Assembly: GCF_947623445.1 (NCBI RefSeq)
Contig: NC_135247.1
Location: forward strand, 16,494,501-16,558,500
DNA length: 64,000 nt
Direction: 5' to 3'
Origin: Clavelina lepadiformis
Lineage: Eukaryota; Chordata; Ascidiacea; Aplousobranchia; Clavelinidae
The stretch's first letter is position 1, and every line of letters starts with the position of its first letter. A model generated the notes under the pieces. The model ran no database searches. It saw nothing but the letters and a program-made list of their open reading frames with translations, and was not told the origin of the DNA. This document shows positions 1-11,941 of the stretch, piece after piece. The position numbers were made by a program, and so were the translations under genes.

Positions 1-789
1 TCTTGCTAAAATTGTATGGTTTTTGTTTTCTTTTCATGAAACGCCAGTCTCAAAATTAGCTACAGAATTTTCGTGGATTTTCATAATTGATGTGGTACTT
101 TAAAATACTTTGCTGTACAAGAATAACACTTTAATGCAAATTTTATTTACTCTATCTTTCAAAGAATTTTGGAATCAAACCAAGGTTTGATTATTATGTA
201 TTTATGTCTTCCACGTCGAAACCATAAATATTTGATGTAAGTTCCTGCTCATAGCGTCATCATGGTTCTATGCTTAAGAAGTGGCGGTAAAAAAAAGTAA
301 GATTTCAAATACAAACAAACAGTTCTGGTTCTGTTCTTACATTAAATATTTAACGTGAGAAGCAATATACAATATAATGTCTAAGTTACTTTGTTTACTG
401 TTTATCTAAGTTCTTTACGAGAGAATGATGAGAACACGATTAAAAAAGAAATGTGTGACAAACTCAAAAAGTATGTTTTATTCACCACAGGCACTATTTG
501 ATATGTAACTTCAAATGCATCCACATTCTCTTTTACTTCACCTGAGACCGACAAAACAAACCGGTGTATTTTCTACTCAGGCATTGCGACAAAATTTGTT
601 ATGACATTTTCTATCGCACGTTATCTTAGTCTGGCAGCTTTTACTTGAGTGAGTCATAATGTTTTTTTTCCTATCAGTAGAAAGAAGGAGAAAACAGCAA
701 CATATTTGAAATGTGTTATATGTATTTAAACTCAAACCAGAATAATCCAGTTGGCTGAACCGTATTTCTACTGCTGTAATATCAGATAA
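1..789. other. 5' flank, no gene recognised
   Basis: AT-rich sequence upstream of the CCP-7TM receptor gene. I see no open frame with recognisable protein content, no transposon ends and no RNA gene. It lies outside the inverted repeat, so it is unique to the + copy. Confidence 0.5.
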
Positions 790-833
790 TTACGTCAGAA
801 GTATTTGTCAGAGTCACGTCAGCGGTTATAAAG
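790..833 (+). promoter_or_regulatory. Candidate promoter: two CRE-like sites plus TATA
   Basis: TTACGTCA at 790-797 and TCACGTCA at 814-821 are both close to the cAMP-response element TGACGTCA. They are followed at once by TATAAAG at 827-833, about 250 bases before the receptor start codon. The cluster is outside the duplicated arm, so the - strand paralogue does not have it. Promoter function is inferred from motif clustering only. Confidence 0.4.
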
Positions 834-1080
834 TAGGACAAAGCAGAAATTAATCGAAATACTTGTTATATATTCAGAATGCCAGGTCTATGACATTTTG
901 TACCTTGCTATAGCAGAAGAAATTGAAAGTGTATGTGTTTTGCCAACAGATTCTCAATTTCACGACTTATATGTTTGGAAAATTTTAAAATAATTAAAAT
1001 GAAGAAATAACAGAATGTCTCATAACTCAAGCATTTTTTCGCTTTTTGCTTAATATAGACACATCTACAAAATATTTTAA

Positions 1081-4000
1081 ATGAATTTAAAGATTCTTTG
1101 GTGTTTGATTTGTTTCTCTCCAATGGAATGCTTTACTCAAGGTATCCTATGCTTATTTAGAATCTTTGCTATAATGCTTGTTGTTATGCTTTTGATTAAA
1201 TTGTTGATTTATAAAATTAAACCTTAATCAAGCTTAAAAATAAACTTCACAGCAATAACAATTATTTCAATATTTTCATCATACACGAAGTAGAAAGATT
1301 GGTCCTTGCAATCGCCGACGGAGGTAAAAGGCAATCTTGAAGCCATCATTGTTTAATCAGCCTTCATATCTGTCACAAATACTATCTCTCTCTCTTTTGA
1401 AAAATTACGTTCTGTTCTCCAGACAGTAGCGGGGGCAGAGGTTCTAGAAACCCAGCCTATAATTACAACATATTGTTTATTGTTTATTACCAAATGTGGT
1501 CAGGTTACACAGCATTGCATAGGTGAAGTTTACTTTTATTTAAGGGGTAGATATAAAGTAACCTAATTCACAAAAGAGCGGGTGAGGCATTATAATGCTT
1601 GATGAGTTTCGATCGGATAGGTTTTACTGTAAGTGCAAGTTCACTCTTTCTGCAAACACATTTTTAGTCCATTTAAAAATGCTTGTTTTAACTGGTTTCT
1701 GATTGTAAAACGTTATATTTTATGAAAGGCATAGGTAGAGTTATACTTAATAGCAGTTCTGAAGTATCAGAACAGCTATTGATAACCAACAATAGATTTT
1801 ATTATTTCGAAATTCACAAACACTGCAAAATATCAACGGCATTCAGGTAAAACATTATTTTAGCACATTTTTTGTGTTTCTAGGTTGCAATAACCGTCCC
1901 CATACTCCATACGATTATGTTCACTTCGTACATGAAGATCCGGGAACGAATGATACAAAAACAATGGTTGCTTTTTGCACTGAAAATTCTGGCCTATTTT
2001 GTATTACTAAACGCTTTGTGTGTATTAATGGCCGCTGGAATGAGAGTTCGCCTCTTAGCTCAAATGGCAAGTTTTGATACAAAATTTTTAAACTCTACAA
2101 AACCTTTTGAAGGTTTAGTTGCAACAGGACCAAAATTTACCCAATGAATCATTTTTCACCAAGACTAAGAATTTGTAGATATTAAAACTTGTGCTGTATT
2201 CATGTGCAGATTGCGGTATTCCTCCACCTATACCGAATGCACAAGCGTTTGGTCGAAATACACGGGAACTGTCTCATGCCACGTACTTTTGTGATTCGGG
2301 TTTCATGACCTTGGATAAAACATTGACCACGTGTTACAAAGGGCAATGGAACCTTTTTCCTTTGCCTACTTGCACAAAACCAGAAACCGGTTTGTTGTTT
2401 GATGCTTATTAGTTGAAGTTTTAGTTTTAACAAAATAATGCTTTTAGTATGTAACGTCAACTTTAATACTATCTTAACATCAAGTCATTTTGGCACACGA
2501 AGCTAAAGCACACTAATTTCAAACGCACATTTACCACTTTTACAAAAATAACTTGAGTAAATATACAGAAATACAAACAAACAATAGTTGAATAAATTCT
2601 TTTGAATATTTTAGCAATTTAATTGCGTGTTGCAACACTAACATGTTTGGCAATATACAACCAAATTACTAATATCTTAGGCTGTGGAAATCCAAAAGTT
2701 CTTGCAAAAGCGCACATTTTCGGTCTTAAATCAAAGCCACCTTACCTACCTTCTGAAAAGGTTTCCTACGAATGCATCGAAGGATTCGTGTTGGATCCTC
2801 CAAACGGCGGTGATAACATTTGCCTTGCTGGAAATATATGGAGCTTACAATATTTTCTTAAACGTTTTCCGCAATGCAGAAAAGGTGTTATTATATTGTT
2901 TAAGTACATTAGGTTAAGTTTTTCGTACCTTTAGCCATAGACTCTTGTTGCTTAAATAACTAATTCATTTATACCGTTGCTGTTGGTTTTGTTTGTTTGG
3001 GCTCTAGATTGTGGTCAGCCACCTGAAGTGGCAAATTCATCCACAAAATTGGTAACAACCTTCGTGGGATCTTTAGCTGAATATGTTTGTAAACGTGGCT
3101 TGTCTACGACTGATCCCACTATAAGCATGTGTGAAGAAGATGGAACTTGGAACTTGACTTCGCTACCTCGCTGTATTGTACCCAGAACTGGTATGCAGTT
3201 TGCTCTGTATACTTAATATATGTCTTAATATATATATATACAGTATACTTAATATATAATAATATAATAATAACTCTGTATATGATCAATGTGAAACAAG
3301 TAAAATCAAAACAAGTATAGTAAAAGTGTATTGTATTGTAAATTAATTGGACAATTAAATAAATAGATATTTTACAAAGATTTATGTTTAAAAAGGATGC
3401 GGAAACCCACGTTCAATAAATGAGGAATATATCTTGAATTCATCACCTTTTCAAGAAAGCGAAAACATCACTTATATTTGTAACAACGGCTTTAAATTGG
3501 TTGCACCATTTGGCTCCAATAGCACTTGTACTTCTGGCAACGTATGGAGTTTGGAAACTGAAGACAAATTTCCATATTGTCAACCAGGTTTGCGAAAGTT
3601 GTTTTTATCGATATTTCAAAGTTTTAGATGAAAAACAATGCATCACATTTCACTTCGAATATTGCAGATTGTTCCAAAGTGCCACCAGTACCACGTGGTG
3701 GTGAATATGTTATTGATGGGAAGGTCATAAGTCAGGATGATTCGTTTGGCGATGAAATTTTAATCTCCTTTGCATGCCAGAAAAATTACGTAATGTTTAC
3801 AAATGCAACTCTACATTGTAAAGCAGGAGTGTGGAAATGGATGAAAGACGGTGAAGAAACAGATCCACCATCTTGCGGAGCAGGTTATTGTTAAACCTGA
3901 CAAATCTGACAAAGTTCATGATGGCGTCAAAGTCTTACAAACCAAAGAAAATAAACTGTGTTCTGCATAGTCTTAACATCATTTTTCTTGTTTACTGAGT

Positions 4001-7000
4001 ACTGGTGCAATGTATTGCTGCAGTATAGTCCAACATGATATTTTCTAAGATGTACTGTATAATTACAGATTGTGGTCCACTTCCAACAGTATCAAATGTC
4101 TCACTTCATATGACGTCAACAACAGAAGGATCTGACGCCCATTACGTATGTAACACAGGATTTTACACAACTGACAAATCAACAGCAGCCTGTCGACTTG
4201 ATGGGAAGTGGTCTTTGAATTCTCCTCCGTTATGTTTACTTCCAACGCAGGGTGAGAATTGAAAGAGTTTCGATTTCAATATCTAAATGACTTAAAAAGA
4301 CTTCCTCTAGTCTAAACCATGCAGGAAGATAAATATTTTATACTGTTTTTACATCAATGTCAGTGTTAACAAGGTTTCAGTAACCAGTTTCTTCCGAGTA
4401 CACATTTCATCTATTGAAGTTAATTTGTCATTTTTTAACCGAAAACAGATTGCATTCAGTAATTTTGATAACTACTTAAACAACTTAAACAATAATATGG
4501 ATTGTAAATTTGTCATAAAATAATCAATATTTAGGATGTGGTAATCCAACATGGCTGAAGAATGGAAAATATAATGCTGGATTCGACGACAAGTTTCGTC
4601 CGTTAAAACCACCATTTGCAGAAGATAAAACAGTTACTTATCAGTGTGATAACGGTTATGACATCATCGCTCCAAACGGGACCATCAGTACATGTCAGGC
4701 TGGAAATATGTGGAGTCTGAAGAAATTGTCACCTGGCTTTCCAAAATGTCGATTGAGTTAATAGAAAATCAAATTTCTTGCATAATTTTTTAGAAACTTT
4801 TAAGCAAGAAATTGCTTCAATACTTATTTAACCTGATAAGGCAGTATGCTAAATATATTGCATAAACTTTAACATTTATTGTTTTAACGTATATTTAATC
4901 TTATTTACAATGCTTTTGTAATGCTTACTTTGCAAATCATAACAGAATTGTTTCGCGATCCGTGACCTCGAGGTTAAAACGTTTCTTTTTTAGGTGGAAA
5001 ACAGGCAAGTCCTTCATGCAGTGGAAGTATCGGGGTTCCGTCAAAACTCAACTGCAACTATGGTAAACTATGCACACTTATGGAAAATGCCACATGGCTG
5101 GGCTATAGGCCTACATTCTGCTTAATTTTTTTATGATTTATGTAGAGGTCAGTCGCACTTTCGTACCTAAAGGGTTATATTAAGCGATATGCAATCAATA
5201 TTCGTGCATAACGCTTCAAGTTCTACATGATTTATGTTCTTTATTGATTTGTTTTTAAACAGACTCTGCCTCTTTACCTTTCGTGGAAAACGCTACAATT
5301 GTTCTGATCAATGAAACGATAATATCTTACGGTTGTGATCCTGGCTTCATAACATTTGATCCCACAGAATTCTTCTGTTTACAAAACGCAACCTTGGAAT
5401 TAAACTTACTTCCAAATTGCTTTGTCCCTGCAAAAGGTATAAGCTCGTTTGATGATGAACAATGTCCCGTTTTCTCTTGAGTACTTGTTAATTTGCCCCA
5501 CTATCAAAAATGTTATTATGCGTTTTGATATGTAGAGAAAAATCGTTGCTCTTTTAGTTTTTACTGCCAGCACATGTAATTACTATTTAACAACAGTGTA
5601 ATAAATTTTATTTAAAAGTAGCTCTTTGTCCTTTTTCAAATTTAACAGGTTGTGGTAATCCACCTCGATTGTGCAATGGTGATTTTGTTGGCAAACCAAC
5701 CTATGACGATGAAGAAACCATAACCTACCATTGCGACGAAGGCTTCATACCAATTGCTCCTGATGGTCTTGTAAATACTTGCAATGGTGGAAATAGCTGG
5801 AGTCAGATGCCTCATTCTGAAGGGTTCCCAAAGTGTTTGTCAGGTGGAATTCTTTCAGTTCTGAAGTGAAAGTCCCAAAGTTGCATTTGATAAACAATTT
5901 TGATCGTAACATATTTCATCAATTTCTATAACACATGATTTTAACAGCTTGCAACAACTTGCCTTCAATTCCTCGAGGAGGAAAAATAGTTAAGTACCCG
6001 GTGTTGTCGGAAAGTGAATTTTATTTTTCAGGATCGTCGTTAAAATTTCATTGCACCGCATCTATTTTATCATTTGTTTGTAGCGATGGCTTATGGTTTC
6101 CGAAATATCCCAGTTATTTATCATGCTTTAGTGAGTCTTTTGATACAATAAGTTTGCAAAATATGTTAATACAAAAGCTCGTCATATGGCCTTTTTTCGT
6201 TTTTGTTTGTGCACAAATAAGAAGCAATTTATCACAGTAATGTTAAATATTTTACAGACAATATAAATTCACTCATATATGACTTGGCAAACGGACCTCT
6301 CATAAATGTTGAAACAAAAACTGGTAAGCTGTATTGGACTTCTAATATTTTTGATAAGATGAAAAGAAAGTTCTACGGTTCATGCAAAAATTTTCTTGCA
6401 GGCGCAGCCAATGATGTTATCGGCACTAACCCGAACGAAACATTTTCTTCAGTGAATCTTACCTTGTATTTATGTGAGTTTCCGGGATTTTGTCGCCTTC
6501 CACGTTCGGAAATTATTGATGAATGCCGCAACACAACATTGATTTCTTGCGATGCTTGTGGAATGGTCGGGGCTGCCGTTTTCTTATCGTTTGCTGTGCT
6601 GCTTGGACTCGCAATATTGGTCGGTAATGCTCTCGTCATCATGGTGGAGGTCCGACGTTATCGAAGAAACGCGATCAATAAAATAGGAATTTGTAAATGT
6701 TCGTTGGCTGTTGCTGATATATTGACAGGTGAAATTTTACAAGTATACAAAATATGGAACAACAGTTTAGCAATTGACTTCCATGTATGTTTCTCGTTGG
6801 GAAATGTGTATTATTCGTATTTTTCACTGGAAAAATTGTTTATTCCGTAACAAATTGATTATTACACTGTACTTACTTTAAACCAAAACAACTCTATATC
6901 TCAATTTTGTAAACAATATTAATTTTTTGTATTTTATAATTCGTACTTTACGTTTTAATAATATTGTGGTTTTAAAACAAGTTTCAATGAAACGGAATAT

Positions 7001-8519
7001 TAAATTAAGCTCATCTGTGTTTAGGTTTACAAATGCTGGTGCTTGTCGTTTACAACTTTAGCTGGACAATGAATTCCACTTCATATGAGCTTATACAAGA
7101 GCAACTTGCACTACGAGGTTCACCAGTAGCTTATGTATTTGGATGTCTCTTCGTATTTGGTGTAATGTCTTCACTTTATCACTTGGTGTACATGGGAGGA
7201 GAACGTTTGTTTGCCATCACGAAACCATTGAAGTATAGATGGCAGAGTAAAAACTCAGTTTATTTGGGTTTGCTTATCGTTTGGATATTGTCGATAATCA
7301 GCTCAACTGTATTAGGTGTGTTGATATGTATTGTATAAGTCAATAGATAAAATAAGTTACCACAGACAAAACTTAGTCTATGAAAACAACAACAAAAAAG
7401 TTTCAGGTTAACTTAAAAATGTGCAAACGTTTACTTAAACATGTTGTTGTATTTTCCAGCTTGGTTTGCGGACAAATTTACTTTCACCTATTTTGCTTCG
7501 ATATTCCTCTATTTTCCCACTCTCAAAGACAAAGCTTCGGATACAAACTTTACTGCTTCCATAATCATTTTGGTTGTGTTTTACGTCATCCCTTACCTGT
7601 TGATGGTAAACGTTGTCATATTGTTTACGTTTATCATAATATATCACTTCGTTAGAATTTCAACCAACAATGCAACCGGTTTAGTAAAGCGTTATAAGTA
7701 AGCTACGTATAAATTTGTGCAGTTGAATTTTGTTTGAAAAAATATTGTTTTGTCAATTTTATTCTGACAGACTGCTTCCTGTATTGGTAGCCCCATTTTA
7801 ATATTCCGAAACAACAAACTAATGGCGAAAAAGCAATCTGACCACTCCCATCAGTTGGCAACTACAGCGAGAAAGCGGCAGTTATCAGTACTGAAGACAG
7901 TGACCATCATGCAGATTGGATTTACTATCACGATAAGTGCGCAGTGTTTCAGTTTAGGTTAAACTCTTTTTGTTACTATGTGATAGAGTAGACAATATTT
8001 ATGAAGAATATGAAAAAGACGAATGTAAAAAGTACAACAAAACTAATTAATCGTATTGTAAACATAATCTTACAAATCTTTTTAGTCCCTCTAGTTGTGG
8101 TCGTTGCATTGCATTATGCCCATTATTTCAATTGCACACAACTTGCATTGGCACACATGATTACATTTTACCTCAGTACAGCCAACAGGTACAATTTTAA
8201 AGCTACAAAGAATTATTAAACTTGAAATGTTTAATTCAATTTAGCTTGTTTTATTAAGTGATGCACTTAAATAGACCTAAACTTTATTTGTACTTAATTA
8301 AATGACGAAATCATTACCGAAACAATTAACGATGTAATTCCCAAACTCAAACGAAAACGTATTTTCAAGCTTTGTGATCTCCTTTGCTTAAGCAAATTTT
8401 TATTTATTCTCAACAGCTTCATCAATGTTCCAATATACAGCCTTCGGGATAAAGAGTTTCGCCATGACATAGCAAAAGTTTTCGGTAGAAAGAAATTTAA
8501 GGTACAAAGTCATCTGTAA
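1081..8519 (+). CDS. CCP (sushi)-repeat rhodopsin-type 7TM receptor, 20 exons
   Basis: Exons: 1081-1141, 1884-2066, 2210-2389, 2681-2884, 3008-3190, 3396-3587, 3668-3883, 4069-4251, 4535-4756, 4994-5062, 5263-5436, 5649-5843, 5948-6130, 6258-6323, 6402-6728, 7025-7315, 7460-7697, 7791-7957, 8086-8188, 8417-8519; 3540 nt, 1179 residues. Exon 1 is a signal peptide (MNLKILWCLICFSPMECFTQ). Exons 2-13 give about eleven CCP modules, each in one symmetric phase 1-1 exon except module 9, which is split over exons 10-11. Exon 14 is a stalk. Exons 15-20 give a class A receptor: TM1 GNALVI, TM2 LAVAD, TM3 end GERLFAITKPLKY (D/ERY position), TM5 in exon 17, TM6 in exons 18-19, and NVPIYSLRDKEF in place of NPxxY. 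CCPs usually bind proteins or glycans in complement and adhesion; ligand and role here are unknown. The 3' splice site of exon 18 (TTGGTAG) was chosen because it keeps the frame. I know of no vertebrate receptor with this architecture. Confidence 0.85.
1091..8480 (+). repeat. Left arm of large inverted repeat
   Basis: Sequence from within exon 1 to within the last exon of the + receptor gene recurs in reverse complement at about 12000-19375, introns included. Most exons have identical lengths in the two arms and differ by scattered substitutions. Similarity stops abruptly inside exon 1 (after its first ~10 bases) and near the end of the last coding exon. Confidence 0.9.
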
Positions 8520-11500
8520 AAGATCAATTGACCTGAGCCTTAACAATGTGTAGCTCATATAGCCTATTATCAATACTGTATGAAGGTGCAAGAAAAAAGA
8601 AAATGGTAAAACTTAACAGTTAACGCATGAATTATAGTTTGTTTAATAGAGGTAAAAAACTTCTAAATAAGTTTTTTTGATTGTATAAGTTAGGCGTTAT
8701 ATGCAAATGCAAAAATATTATTGAGTTTATACAAAGTTCCATGTATAGCTGAATTTGGTGTTTTTTCAGTCGTCTCAGTAAATACAGTATTAAGCTTGTT
8801 TACATTAGTTTTTGAAAAGTGTTAAATTGCTTAATAACGTTCTTCATTTTTTTGAGTTGAGCATTGTGTAACTGCTACCACAGTATTGTGTGTAAACACC
8901 TTTATGTATAACTGAATTTTCTGGAATATAATTTGTTTCAGTAAGCAATAGGTTAATTATAACAAACTTTTTTATTATAAATTTTCTAGTGTAGATCATT
9001 GAACTAATTGTATATATTTCCATACTAGGTTTCATGCATTTGCATGAAGTATTACTCGTTGAATCACATTAGACTTAAAGTAAGCAAGTAGCGCTTTGAT
9101 AATAAGCAAATAACAAAAATAAACTGAGTTTCTTTGCCACAGATTTAAATTGTTATCTGTCACGGTATTCCATATAAGCGTATTTTACCAGTTTCTTCAC
9201 TGACGATTGAGGACCACTTTTTAGCAGGTGACTCCCATGCTTTGACAATACAAACGAGTATGAAAAAGTTTTAAAACTGAAGTTGGATTCATTTTAATTA
9301 GTCATCTAAAAACCGATGTTGGTTTGATGATTAATTACATGTGATCTATACTAATCACTCTGAAGCTTTACTCTTCCGGTTGTTTTTCTATTTTTTTGTA
9401 CCTTCTTGTTTATCTCTTCTTTATTTCTTAAATCTTGTTTGGTTTCGTTCCAGTGCATGTCACACGGTTGTTCATATTCGTACACTGCTGTGCTGACCGT
9501 TCACCTGTTTTGATGTGATCCCGACAGCAAATGTATGTAAAGTAATTATTCGTTTTATTTTGTTGTTGGTCTTGCTAAACGTAGTGAATGAGATATTTAA
9601 TAAGTCTGAGCCTGTAATATTGTATCACATTACAGCAGAACGTGTATGTTTCGTGAAAAAAAATCTCAGTTAAATACATGCTGATTACCCAAGCGTTCGA
9701 TTTGGTCAGTATGGCCGGGTCGGCTCAACAAAGACTGTTCCCTAATCGACACAACACTCATATTTCTAATGTAAACCAAATAATAAACACAAGAAAGCGG
9801 AGAAACTTCGTTACAGGATAAAAAGAGACATTTACAAACGCAAGCTATACTTATAAGCAGGGTTGCCATCGGTCTCAACTCAAAAATAAGCACGACTAGG
9901 AAACGAAAGACGAATATCACCTTAAAAAATGCACAACAGGAGAAAGCAACCAATGTTCCTAACAAAAAAACAAAAAAAACGAGACACTATCTGCATGTTT
10001 TTAAATTTTGTATCTCTTTGGTACAAAATGGTATACTAAAGGTGTCAAAATGCCCAAAATACGAACCTCTGCCCTAAAAATAAGACGAAAATAAGGACGC
10101 AAGTGAAAATAAGGACATTTCTTAGAAAAAAGGAAAAAAACATTTTCTAAGACAAGGACCTTCAAAATAAGGACAAATCTTAGAAATAAGGACGGTATGG
10201 CAACCCTGCTTATAAGTCTTATTTTCAATTTTAATTGTTAACGATTTTACAAGTCTTTGCACGTGTTGATTTTGCTTCAACCATGTTTCGTCCGGTATTT
10301 GCTCAGTAACTTTCACTGATAGAAAAAATATTAGGAAAGTCTTTAAATCGACAACAGCATGTAAATTGTTGAGGGTAAAAGAATCTCCAGCCGGAGAACT
10401 AAATGTCTCGATTCTGACAAACAAGTATGTTGTTTTAAGTCAGATAGCTACCTGTAGCGCGACAACGCAACTAGACAGTTTCCAGTTCATTGGCTTCAAG
10501 GTGCTGTAATACACAAATCAAGCTAACGCCACCCATAACCATAAAGCACTGCCTACCACAATTTTAAATAAAACAACTCTAAGTTTAGTTGAACCACTGG
10601 AACTGAAATGAAAACCATTAAGTTTAACATAGTAACCATCCATAATGAAATCTTATAGATAATTATTATAACGTTGTATAATATAAGCTCGGTTTAACTT
10701 CTGCATTTGTACTGGTGGTCTCGGGATTAGTTTTTTGTAGGCTTTTAAGCAGAGGTGTCCGATAATCGTCGGTCTACTGCATTGGCAAAGTGTACCAGTT
10801 GCAAACCATTTAAATGTTTTCGGTAGATTACATATTATTACTGTAGTTGTCCCTTCCCGTATAAGCCCAAGTGGGGATCGAAAATGCTCTGCTCTTTCTT
10901 AAAACTTTAGTAATTCAAAACTCAAGATTAACGCATTTGAAAAGTATTTATACAGATCATACGTACATCATCAAATAAACAAATCATTTGTAAAAAGTAA
11001 TGATAATGGGGTAATAAATAGTTTTGAAGAAATTAATTTTGTATTAATCGACCGACCTTGGTAATTTTAAGAAACATATCACAAACCAAAATATTTATAG
11101 AGAGACACCGGACACTAAGTAGAGACAGTGACAGTGTAGAGACACTATTTTGTATACTAGTTCTATAGATGCAGCCTACGTCACTATAGAAACTTACAGT
11201 ATAGTCTTGTTTAAGTTTGAGCATTGCTAAGTGCTATCAAGTTACGAACTTCCAGTCTTGTTATAATATTTTTTGCAAAATGGCACGTTTCAAGTGAGCT
11301 TAGAAACCAGGAGTACTTTGAATTTTCAATTCATTGTTTTTGGAGGCTTAAAACGTGCTCAAAAATAATCAAAGTAATAATTGCTGGTAACAATTAGCAC
11401 AGCCACTAAACCCGTGACATGTTAGCCTACAGGCATTTAATTGCTGAATTTCAACAACCTTTTTGAAAAGTCTCAACAAACATGCTTACGGTACATGTAA

Positions 11501-11941
11501 GCCTAAGCCTTTTTATGTAAAAAGGCGAATGATATACCAAGTTTAGTTATATACGCGCGTATACTCAGTGATGCTTTAACAGCTTTTCAATGCATAATTG
11601 ACACAATTGATAAACATTAAGAGCATTAGGCATGACATTAAGCGTTTTAACACTCTTCGATAATGTAATGTTTGTCACTAGTTTATTACTTATTTATTAT
11701 TTAAGACGATTGACACAACCTACACCAGCAAACTCAGTTATATAAAGTTGCATGCACTCAACAATACTGTTCTGGCATTTTCTCAGTGTCCAACATATAT
11801 ACACATTTAGGAAAAACCATAACAAACCATTTAAAGATTTATGGTTACTTTCATTGTTTCCTGAAAATTTTTGTTCTTGTAGTATATACAGTAAATGTAC
11901 ACATGATATTTATAAGTCATGAAAAACTAAACAGCATTGCT
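8520..11941. other. Spacer between the inverted receptor genes
   Basis: The two receptor genes converge tail to tail here. An AATAAA at 9118-9123 could serve the + gene. A hAT-type MITE sits at 9858-10208. The rest is AT-rich and I recognise no further gene. Confidence 0.6.
9858..10208. mobile_element. hAT-type MITE with intact target duplication
   Basis: The ends are inverted repeats: CAGGGTTGCCAT on the left and ATGGCAACCCTG on the right. They are flanked by a perfect 8-bp direct duplication CTTATAAG (9850-9857 and 10209-10216). An 8-bp duplication and CAG..CTG ends are the hAT signature. About 351 bp with no transposase coding, so non-autonomous. The intact duplication suggests a fairly recent insertion. 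Confidence 0.88.

Noticed and set aside
1917-2147. Alternative frame over receptor exon 2
   Set aside because: It lacks the cysteine pattern of CCP modules and does not join the phase 1 exons; the real frame is the one with GCNNRP.
8520-11941. Possible assembly artefact explaining the inverted receptor copy
   Set aside because: Artefactual palindromes are near-identical. Here the arms differ by many substitutions, indels, different C-tails and different first exons.
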